64,000 nucleotides of DNA from Streptacidiphilus fuscans (GTDB taxonomy: Bacteria > Actinomycetota > Actinomycetes > Streptomycetales > Streptomycetaceae), in assembly GCF_015690355.1 (NCBI RefSeq), contig NZ_JADPRT010000016.1, positions 147,942 through 211,941 on the forward strand, written 5' to 3'. This document shows, in pieces, positions 17,399 to 24,509 of the stretch (its first letter is position 1; each line of letters opens with the position of its first letter). Both the position numbers and the translations under genes were made by a program. The notes beneath the pieces were generated by a model that saw nothing but the letters and a program-made list of their open reading frames with translations, did no database searches and was not told the origin of the DNA.

Positions 17399-17968
17399 AT
17401 GACAGGAGAACACACCCTCTATCTCCTCGGCACCGGTGCCCAACCCGTACTGAACATCGCCGTCGCCGTGGAGCGCGCCCAGGCCGACGGTTGGCAGGTC
17501 TGCCTCGGACTCACCCCGACCGCGGCCGGCTGGCTCCACCCCTATCTGCCCGGCCTGGAGGCCCTCACCGGACATCCCGTCCGCGCCCACTACAAGCTGC
17601 CGGGCGAGGCGGACGTCTGGCCCGCCGCGGACGTCGTGCTGCTCGCCCCGGCCACCTTCAACTCGATCAACCGCTGGGCCCTCGGCCTGACCGACTCCTT
17701 CGTCCTCGGCTACGCCGCCGAAGCGCTCGGGCGCGGCATCCCGACCGTGGCGCTCCCCTGCGTCAACGGGGCCCTCGCCGCACACCCGCAGTACGCCCGC
17801 TCCCTGGACACCCTGCGCACCGCGGGCGCCCGCGTCCTCACCCCCGCCCCGCTCTCCCTCACCGCCCCGGGCCAGGACGACACCCCGGGCTTCGACTGGC
17901 CCCTCGCCCTCTCCGAGGCCCGCGCCGCCTACCAGACCTTCCAGGCCGCCCGCACGAGCGGGATATAA
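17399..17968 (+). CDS. Flavoprotein family (PF02441-type) protein
   Basis: 189-aa protein of the FMN-binding flavoprotein fold seen in PPC decarboxylase, dihydromethanopterin reductase and epidermin decarboxylase. Pattern: TLYLLGTGAQPVLNIAVAVERAQADGW, then ADVWPAADVVLLAPATFNSINRWALGLTDSF (the PAT/FNS FMN-binding stretch), and GIPTVALPCVNGALAAHPQYARSL. The reaction is unknown. Start: ATG at 17399 with GGTGG upstream; ATGs at 17384 and 17354 are in frame but lack ribosome sites. Separated by 88 bases from the monooxygenase on the same strand, so co-transcription is possible. Followed by a strong terminator. Confidence 0.8.
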   Translation: MTGEHTLYLLGTGAQPVLNIAVAVERAQADGWQVCLGLTPTAAGWLHPYLPGLEALTGHPVRAHYKLPGEADVWPAADVVLLAPATFNSINRWALGLTDSFVLGYAAEALGRGIPTVALPCVNGALAAHPQYARSLDTLRTAGARVLTPAPLSLTAPGQDDTPGFDWPLALSEARAAYQTFQAARTSGI

Positions 17969-17983
17969 CGCGCCGCGAAACGC

Positions 17984-18015
17984 AGAAAGCCGCCCGGAGG
18001 ACCGGGCGGCTTTCT
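17984..18015. terminator. Bidirectional terminator between the flavoprotein gene and tmRNA
   Basis: Perfect 14-bp stem with a 4-base loop, with A/T pairs at the stem base, 15 bases past the flavoprotein stop and 31 bases beyond the tmRNA 3' end. Serves two convergent transcripts. Confidence 0.88.
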
Positions 18016-18045
18016 GTTCGCATGGGCTGCATCGCTGGGATGCGG

Positions 18046-18414
18046 TGGTGGAGGTGGCGGGAATCGAACCCGCGTCCTGTGGTGCGGAACCAGGGCTTCT
18101 CCGAGCGCAGTCTGCTGTGCTTTTCTCGGCCCCGGGAGTCACGCAGACAAGCTCCCGACGGGCTCAGTCACTGTTTGGTGTTCCGTGCGCCCCCGCGACC
18201 GGGCCGAACGGTGGAGTCTCCTAGATTAAGCCAGGATCCGGGACGGAGACGCGCCCGGTCTGACTCCTTCGATGCTCGCTCAGGCGGCGAGGGCGAAGGT
18301 ATCGCGCTTGGTGTTGGCGATTATGTTTTGCGACACGTGGTTAACGAGATCATTGCCGCGTTCCTCGGCTCGCTTCTCCTGCCTCGACATCCCCAGTCGA
18401 AACCGATCACCCCC
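18046..18414 (-). ncRNA. ssrA: Transfer-messenger RNA (tmRNA)
   Basis: Rescues ribosomes stalled on broken mRNA and tags the peptide for proteolysis, working with SmpB encoded next to it. 369 nt. The 5' end GGGGGTG (18414-18408) pairs with CACCTCC before the encoded 3' ACCA, giving a 7-bp acceptor stem (with one G-U pair). The T-arm GGTTCGATTCC lies just upstream of the 3' end, and the conserved 5' GATCGGTTTCGACTGGGG block follows the acceptor strand. The CCA is encoded. The tag reading frame is in the middle (18280-18318). Confidence 0.97.
18280..18318 (-). other. tmRNA tag-peptide reading frame
   Basis: Resume codon GCC at 18318, following CATAATC, then twelve sense codons and TGA. The tag reads ANTKRDTFALAA. 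The C-terminal ALAA is the degradation signal recognised by Clp proteases. From memory the S. coelicolor tag is the longer ANTKRDSSQQAFALAA, so four residues in the middle appear to be missing here. Confidence 0.9.
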
Positions 18415-18542
18415 ATGCAAGGGTGCTGTTCAGTTGTCAAAGCGTCGGCTTTCGCCGTCGCCGTCCCACCTGATCCGGGGAGACCCGGAGGAACGTTGTC
18501 CATGCTACGGCGCACCGACTGGCAAGGTCCAGTTCATTAACC

Positions 18543-19043
18543 CTAGGCCCGCTGGCGGCGGCGGACCGCGGCCATGGCGCGGTCGGTCTCCCTGCGGTCC
18601 TGCTTCTCACGCAGCGTCTGCCGCTTGTCGTGCATCTTCTTGCCCTGGGCGAGCGCGAGGAGGAGCTTGGCCCGGCCGTCCTTGAAGTAGATGGAGAGCG
18701 GCACCAGCGTGTAGCCGGTCTCCTTCAGCTTCTGGTCCAGCTTGTCGATCTCCCACTTGTGCAGCAGCAGCTTGCGCTTGCGCCGGGCGGCGTGGTTGGT
18801 CCAGGTGCCCTGGGCGTACTCCATGATGTGGACGTTGTGGAGCCACATCTCGCCGCCGGTCACCTCCGCGAAGCCGTCGACCAGGGAGGCGCGGCCGGCA
18901 CGGAGCGACTTGACCTCGGTGCCCATCAGCACCATGCCGCACTCGTACTCGTCGATGATGTTGTAGTCGTGCCGCGCCTTCTTGTTCGAGGCGATGAGCT
19001 TGTTGCGCGGGTCGTCTTTCTTCTTCGCCATAGTGCGGGCCAT
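18543..19043 (-). CDS. smpB: SsrA-binding protein SmpB
   Basis: Small basic protein that binds the tRNA-like end of tmRNA and carries it to stalled ribosomes. 166 aa. Beta-barrel core with NKKARHDYNIIDEYECGMVLMGTEVKSLRAGRASLVDGFAEV, WLHNVHIMEYAQGTW, and the C-terminal basic tail that becomes helical in the mRNA channel (GKKMHDKRQTLREKQDRRETDRAM). The start may be the ATG at 19043 (MARTMAKKK), which has a GAAG/GAGA stretch upstream, or the ATG at 19031. Upstream of ssrA on the same strand with 128 bases between, as in other streptomycetes. Confidence 0.96.
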   Translation of the reverse strand: MARTMAKKKDDPRNKLIASNKKARHDYNIIDEYECGMVLMGTEVKSLRAGRASLVDGFAEVTGGEMWLHNVHIMEYAQGTWTNHAARRKRKLLLHKWEIDKLDQKLKETGYTLVPLSIYFKDGRAKLLLALAQGKKMHDKRQTLREKQDRRETDRAMAAVRRRQRA

Positions 19044-19102
19044 TCTCGCACTTCGTACCCACTGCGGGCACGGGCCTTTTCCCGCACCCCGCCGGGGAGG
19101 CC

Positions 19103-20272
19103 CTACTGGCTGTTCACGTCGGAGAGATCGTCGAGGACCGTGAGGGCGGTGTTCTCCGCCGCCTGCGGGGTGGCGTTCGTCGGGACCTCGACGTCGGGCT
19201 GGATGCCCTGGCCGTCCGGCGAGTGGCCGGACGGGGTGAGGTAGTTGCCGACCGTACGCTCCTGCACCACGCCGTCGGAGAGGGTCTGCGGCTGCTGCAC
19301 CGCGCCCTTGCCGAAGGTGGGCCTGCCGACCACGACCGCGCGACCGCGGTCCTGGAGCGCGCCGGTGACCAGTTCGGCGGCGCTCATCGTGCCGCTGTCG
19401 ACCAGCACCACCAACGGCGTCGAGGTGTCGCCGCCGGACGCGGCCTGCAGCACCTGCTGCGGCGCGCCGCCGCCCGACCGGTAGCGGGCGACCGGTCCGC
19501 CGTCCAGGAAGACCGACGCCGTGGCGACCGCCTCGCTGACCAGGCCGCCGGAGTTGCCGCGCAGGTCGAGCAGGATCCCGCGCCCGTCCGTCGCCGGATG
19601 CAGCTCCAACTGCCGTACGGCAGCTTGGACCTGTTCGGAGACACCGAGGGTGAAGGCGTCCATGCTGATCCGGGTGACCCCCTGGGCCGGGTGGTCGACG
19701 TGGACGTCGTCCTCGTCCAGCAGGGCCCGGTGCAGCGTCACGACCACCACGGCGGACGTAGGCGTCGAGCCCTCCTGGAGCTGCAGCGCGACCGGCGAGC
19801 CGACCGCGTCGGACGAACCGCCGCGCAGCAGGCTGACCACCTCGGTGACGGGCAGCCCGGTCACCGGCGTCCCGCCGACCGCGAGCAGCCGCTCGCCCGC
19901 GCGGACGCCGCCGAGCGCGGCGGGACCGCCGGGAAGCGTCCTCGTGACGCTCACCTCGCCCTGCGGCGAGCGGGCCACCCAGAGCCCGACGCCGACGTAG
20001 TGGCCGTCCAACTCCTGGCTGTAGGCAGCGAACTGCTGCGCGGTGTAGTCGGCGGCCCACCGGTCCGTGGCGTCGGTGGCGTCGGACCCGGCAGAGCTGT
20101 CGGAACTGTAGGAGCTGCCGTCCCGGTGCGACGACGGGGCGGCAGCGGCGACGGACGTCGTCGACCGCCCCTCGCTCCCCCACGCACCGGTCCCCACACC
20201 GACCGCGCACACCGTCACGAACACCAGCCCCAGCGTCAGCTGGAGCCGTAGCACGCGACGAGTTGGTGACAT
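19103..20272 (-). CDS. S41-family C-terminal processing peptidase (CtpA/Prc-like), membrane-anchored
   Basis: Serine protease that acts outside the membrane on C-termini of envelope or misfolded proteins. 389 aa. N-terminal RR then a hydrophobic stretch (LTLGLVFVTVCAVGVGTGAW) that is either a signal anchor or a signal peptide. A Ser/Asp-rich linker follows, then a PDZ domain (VGVGLWVARSPQGEVSVTRTLPGGPAALGGVRAGERLLAVGG). The S41 domain has nucleophile Ser in VVLVDSGTMSAAELV and catalytic Lys in GRPTFGKGAVQQ. The ATG at 20272 is chosen by signal-sequence shape; the ATG at 20308 is in frame, and neither has a clear ribosome site. Lies between ftsX and smpB in the conserved order. Confidence 0.92.
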   Translation of the reverse strand: MSPTRRVLRLQLTLGLVFVTVCAVGVGTGAWGSEGRSTTSVAAAAPSSHRDGSSYSSDSSAGSDATDATDRWAADYTAQQFAAYSQELDGHYVGVGLWVARSPQGEVSVTRTLPGGPAALGGVRAGERLLAVGGTPVTGLPVTEVVSLLRGGSSDAVGSPVALQLQEGSTPTSAVVVVTLHRALLDEDDVHVDHPAQGVTRISMDAFTLGVSEQVQAAVRQLELHPATDGRGILLDLRGNSGGLVSEAVATASVFLDGGPVARYRSGGGAPQQVLQAASGGDTSTPLVVLVDSGTMSAAELVTGALQDRGRAVVVGRPTFGKGAVQQPQTLSDGVVQERTVGNYLTPSGHSPDGQGIQPDVEVPTNATPQAAENTALTVLDDLSDVNSQ

Positions 20273-20324
20273 GGACGAAGAGTCTAGAGGCGAAGGCTCC
20301 GGCGACATGCCCGAAGACGACGAA

Positions 20325-20356
20325 AAGCCCCGGACGCAGTACGCGTTCCGGGGCTT
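20325..20356 (-). terminator. Terminator of ftsEX
   Basis: Perfect 10-bp stem with a 12-base loop, followed on the minus strand by TTTTCG, 45 bases after the ftsX stop. Marks the end of the ftsE-ftsX transcript. Confidence 0.85.
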
Positions 20357-20401
20357 GTCGTACGGTTTGATCAGCGGAGTTATCCGTGAGTTGTCGCTCC
20401 G

Positions 20402-21322
20402 TCAGACCTTCAGGTACTTCTGCAGGGTGAGGAAGGCAGCCAGCGAGGACATGCCGACACCGATCACCAGAAGCAGTGGCATGACCTGGACCACAGGCCC
20501 CCAACCGATGAAGCTGATCAGCGTGATCTGCTTCTTCAGCACCATGTCGATCAGCACGTACTTGCCGATCGCCAGCATGCCGGAGGCAAGGACCGCGCCC
20601 ACCACGGCGGCGAAGGCCGCCTCGGCGATGAACGGCATCTGCACGTAGTAGTTGGAGGCGCCGACCAGTCGCATGATGCCGGTCTCGCGCTTACGGCTGA
20701 ACGCCGACACACGAACGGTGTTGACGATCAGCAGCAGCGTCACGCCGAGCATGACGACCATCACCACGACCGCGACCCACTGGCCGGTGTCCATCAGGTT
20801 GAACAGCGGCTTCAGCACGGCGCTCTGGTCGTCGACCGAGGCCACGCCGGGCTGGCCCGCGACCAGACCGGCGATCTGGTCGTAGTCCTGGGGGTTGGTC
20901 AGCTTCACGCGCAGCGCGTTGTTGAACGCGTCGGCGGTGATGTACGGGGCGAGCGGCGAATCCGGGAACTGGGCCTTGAAGTTGACCAACGCCTGCTGCG
21001 GCGTCTCCGTGTAGACCGTCTCCACCAGGGAGTTCTTGTCCAGGTTCGCGTGGACCTGGTTGATCTCCGCCTGGGTCGCCACGCCGGAGGCGCAGTTGGG
21101 CGTCTTCCCCAGGTTGGTCGTGTCGTTCTTGTTGCAGAAGTAGATCGACACCTCGACCTTGTCGCCCCAGTACCCCTTCATCTGGCTGACCTGGGAGTTC
21201 AATAGCATGGCCGCGCCGGCGAGGGTGAGCGACAGGGCCACACTCACGATCACGGCGATGGTCATCGTCAGGTTGCGTCGGAGACCGATCCAGATCTCCG
21301 ACATGACGAATTGGGCTCGCAT
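20402..21322 (-). CDS. ftsX: Cell-division permease-like protein FtsX
   Basis: Membrane partner of FtsE; the complex transmits an ATP-driven signal to peptidoglycan hydrolases at the septum. 306 aa. First membrane helix at residues ~19-42, then an extracellular loop of ~130 residues (FtsX_ECD) containing two cysteines (IYFCNKN and TPNCASG) that could form a disulfide. Three more helices follow near residues 175-200, 220-250 and 275-300, with the FtsX core RETGIMRLVGASNYYVQMPF between them. Starts 15 bases after the ftsE stop, so the pair is one operon. Confidence 0.96.
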   Translation of the reverse strand: MRAQFVMSEIWIGLRRNLTMTIAVIVSVALSLTLAGAAMLLNSQVSQMKGYWGDKVEVSIYFCNKNDTTNLGKTPNCASGVATQAEINQVHANLDKNSLVETVYTETPQQALVNFKAQFPDSPLAPYITADAFNNALRVKLTNPQDYDQIAGLVAGQPGVASVDDQSAVLKPLFNLMDTGQWVAVVVMVVMLGVTLLLIVNTVRVSAFSRKRETGIMRLVGASNYYVQMPFIAEAAFAAVVGAVLASGMLAIGKYVLIDMVLKKQITLISFIGWGPVVQVMPLLLVIGVGMSSLAAFLTLQKYLKV

Positions 21323-21337
21323 GGACAGGTCCTCTAA

Positions 21338-22027
21338 TCAGTGCTGGTAGCCGTAGACGCCGCGGGACTGGTCGCGGACCAGGTGTCCTTGGTCCAGCTC
21401 GATGACGCGCTTGCGCATCTGGTCGACGATCGCCTGGTCGTGGGTCGCCATCAGCACGGTGGTGCCGGTCCGGTTGATCCGGTCCAGCAGCTTCATGATG
21501 CCGACGGAGTTCTGCGGGTCGAGGTTTCCGGTCGGCTCGTCCGCGATCAGGAGCATCGGTCGGTTCACGAAGGCGCGGGCGATGGCCACACGCTGCTGCT
21601 CACCACCGGAGAGCTCACCAGGCATGCGGTCCTGCTTGCCGGCCAGGCCGACCAGTTCGAGGACCTCGGGGACGACCTTCTTGATGGTCCCGCGCGGCTT
21701 GCCGATGACTTCGAGGGCGAAGGCGACGTTCTGGCCGACGGTCTTGTTGGGGAGAAGGCGGAAGTCCTGGAACACGGTGCCCAACTGCCGCCGCATGTGC
21801 GGCACCTTCCAGTTGGACAGCTTGGACAGGTCCTTTCCGAGCACGTGCACACTTCCGGTGCTCGGACGCTCCTCACGCAGAATCAGGCGCAGGAAGGTCG
21901 ACTTTCCCGAGCCGGAGGAACCGACGAGGAAGACGAACTCACCCTTCTCGATCTCGAGCGAGACATTGTCCAGCGCGGGACGGTTCTGCTTCGGATAGGT
22001 CTTGGATACGTTGTCGAATCGGATCAC
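21338..22027 (-). CDS. ftsE: Cell-division ATP-binding protein FtsE
   Basis: ABC-type ATPase that drives FtsX. 229 aa. Walker A VGSSGSGKSTFLRLI, Q-loop GTVFQDFRLLPNKTV, signature ELSGGEQQRVAIARAF, Walker B LLIADEPTGNLDP, and switch His in VLMATHDQAIV. GTG start at 22027 with only a weak ribosome site. Promoter expected in the 282 bases shared with the divergent small zinc-ribbon gene at 22310. Confidence 0.97.
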   Translation of the reverse strand: MIRFDNVSKTYPKQNRPALDNVSLEIEKGEFVFLVGSSGSGKSTFLRLILREERPSTGSVHVLGKDLSKLSNWKVPHMRRQLGTVFQDFRLLPNKTVGQNVAFALEVIGKPRGTIKKVVPEVLELVGLAGKQDRMPGELSGGEQQRVAIARAFVNRPMLLIADEPTGNLDPQNSVGIMKLLDRINRTGTTVLMATHDQAIVDQMRKRVIELDQGHLVRDQSRGVYGYQH

Positions 22028-22309
22028 GGCTGCATCACGGTGGGCAGTGTAGGCGGACAGGGCTCGGCCGACCTTACGCGAAGCTCATGCGGACCCGCAG
22101 GTTCACGCCGCGAAAGGTGGGGGAGTTCACGGACAGTAGCGGACATTCCTGGACAATCCGTCAGGCAAAATCGGCCTACGCAGTCGGTCGATCACGGACG
22201 GCTACCAGGGGAAAGACCGGAATCACGCTGGATCGTGCGTGACGTGGCACAGTGGAGGGAACCACCCGGACCAGGTGGTGCGTTGTGCACATCGGAGGAG
22301 GAGATCGCG

Positions 22310-22504
22310 ATGACGCTCGACCGTCTGGTGTGTGCCAACTGCTCGGGTCCCGTGAGCGAGGGCCGTTGCCCGACCTGCCGGGCGAGCCGACAGCGCATGA
22401 TGCAGCAGCAGGGGCTGTTCGCCTCCCTGTCCCCCGCCGCCGTGATCGCCCTGGTGGCGGCACTGGTGGCCTGCGTGCTGATAGCACGGCACGCCTTCGC
22501 CTGA
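22310..22504 (+). CDS. Small zinc-ribbon membrane protein
   Basis: 64-aa protein, well supported by a GGAGGAGGA ribosome site seven bases before the ATG at 22310. The N-terminal half has two CxxC pairs, VCANCSG and RCPTCRA, spaced as a single-zinc ribbon. The C-terminal half is one membrane helix (PAAVIALVAALVACVLIARH). It would be a tail-in-membrane protein with the zinc ribbon on the cytoplasmic side if Arg/Lys rules apply. Function unknown. Divergent from ftsEX; followed by a 20-bp-stem terminator. Confidence 0.85.
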   Translation: MTLDRLVCANCSGPVSEGRCPTCRASRQRMMQQQGLFASLSPAAVIALVAALVACVLIARHAFA

Positions 22505-22518
22505 GGCAATAGACACCC

Positions 22519-22561
22519 GGAGGGCCCGGGTTCCGACCGACGGTCGGAACCCGGGCCCTCC
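22519..22561. terminator. Exceptionally strong bidirectional terminator
   Basis: Perfect 20-bp GC-rich stem with a 3-base loop, between the zinc-ribbon gene (plus) and the LAETG protein gene (minus). The two genes converge, so both transcripts should end here. Confidence 0.9.
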
Positions 22562-22584
22562 GCGTTCGTGCGGGTGCTGCCCGC

Positions 22585-23097
22585 TCAGTGCTTGCGGGCG
22601 TTCGCCGCACGCGGGCCGAAGCGGAAGACGACGCCGCCCAGCACGAAGGTGAGGCCACCGACCAGGATCAGCGTGGTGTCCGCGCCGCCACCGGTCTCCG
22701 CGAGCTGGGTCCGCGGCGGGGCCTGGGTCGGCGCCGCGTAGCTCGGGGCCGCGCTGCCGCTCGCACTGTCCGAGGCCGAGGCCGACGCGGACGCGGAGCC
22801 CGAGGGCGAGGCGGAGGCCGATCCCGTGGCGGACGTCGAGCCGGAGGGCGTGCCGCTGTCGGACGGCGTCGCACTGGCGCTGCCGCCGAGGCCGCCGTCG
22901 TCACCGCCGCTGCCGCCCCCGAGGAGCCCGCCGAGGAGGCCCCCGTTGCTCGTCGCGGACGGGGCCGCGGTCGGAACGGGAGACGGGGTCGTGGCCGCGT
23001 TGGCAGCCCCCGCCACTGTCAGCCCCGCCCCCGCAAGCGCGAGCGCGACGCCCGCGACACGTATACCGCCGCTCTTTCTCCGGTGTCCCCGACCCAC
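22585..23097 (-). CDS. Small cell-wall-anchored protein with LAETG sorting signal
   Basis: 170-aa exported protein. Signal peptide at residues ~1-35 (RRKSGGIRV then VALALAGAGLTVAGAANA). A Gly-rich segment (GGLLGGLLGGG) and a long Ser/Ala/Pro/Thr-rich stalk follow. Then comes a C-terminal sorting signal: LAETG, a membrane helix (TLILVGGLTFVLGGVVFRFG) and the tail RAANARKH. LAxTG is the motif used by class E sortases of high-GC Gram-positives, so the protein should end up covalently attached to peptidoglycan. No folded domain is visible, so its job may be structural or an anchor. GTG start at 23097 with AAGGGG upstream. Confidence 0.85.
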   Translation of the reverse strand: MGRGHRRKSGGIRVAGVALALAGAGLTVAGAANAATTPSPVPTAAPSATSNGGLLGGLLGGGSGGDDGGLGGSASATPSDSGTPSGSTSATGSASASPSGSASASASASDSASGSAAPSYAAPTQAPPRTQLAETGGGADTTLILVGGLTFVLGGVVFRFGPRAANARKH

Positions 23098-23178
23098 GTC
23101 CGCCCCTTCCGTACTTCGTGCGGCTTTCGCACAAAAGGCTCACTTAAGGCTCTGCCGCGCGACAGCATGGTGCGACGA

Positions 23179-23211
23179 GGGCCCGGCGGTCAACTTACGA
23201 CCGCCGGGCCC
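23179..23211 (-). terminator. Terminator downstream of prfB
   Basis: Perfect 13-bp stem with a 7-base loop. On the minus strand it follows the duplicated prfB fragment (ending at 23277) and precedes the LAETG gene promoter region. Confidence 0.8.
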
Positions 23212-23276
23212 CTTCTGACTCTCTGAACACCCCGTGGAGGGCTTGTCGGGGGCCCATGAAGGCCCCGTGAAGGGCG

Positions 23277-23357
23277 TTACGACGCTGCCTTCTCCTGCGC
23301 CTTGCGCCAGCGGATGCCGGCCTCGATGCTGTGCCGGTCGTTCATCTCGGCCGGCAT
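23277..23357 (-). CDS. 26-codon open frame carrying a second copy of the RF2 C-terminus
   Basis: Begins with an ATG at 23357 directly abutting the TAG of prfB and ends in TAA at 23277; total 81 bases. The last 16 codons encode IEAGIRWRKAQEKAAS, exactly the C-terminal 16 residues of the RF2 just upstream. The first ten (MPAEMNDRHS) are unrelated. The copies differ at three positions plus the stop, and all three are synonymous third-base changes (CGG/CGC, GCT/GCA, GCT/GCG). No ribosome site of its own, but the start is positioned for termination-reinitiation from prfB. It may be a non-functional tandem duplication, or a translated microprotein. Confidence 0.5.
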   Translation of the reverse strand: MPAEMNDRHSIEAGIRWRKAQEKAAS

Positions 23358-24470
<1,113 letters not shown>

Positions 24471-24509
24471 AGGCCAAGCGTAATGCAGAGCGGGACGGGC
24501 TCTCCGTGC

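Noticed and set aside
22585..23226. Plus-strand frame of 212 codons opposite the LAETG protein
   Set aside because: Arg/Gly-rich shadow; the minus frame has signal peptide, sorting signal and ribosome site.
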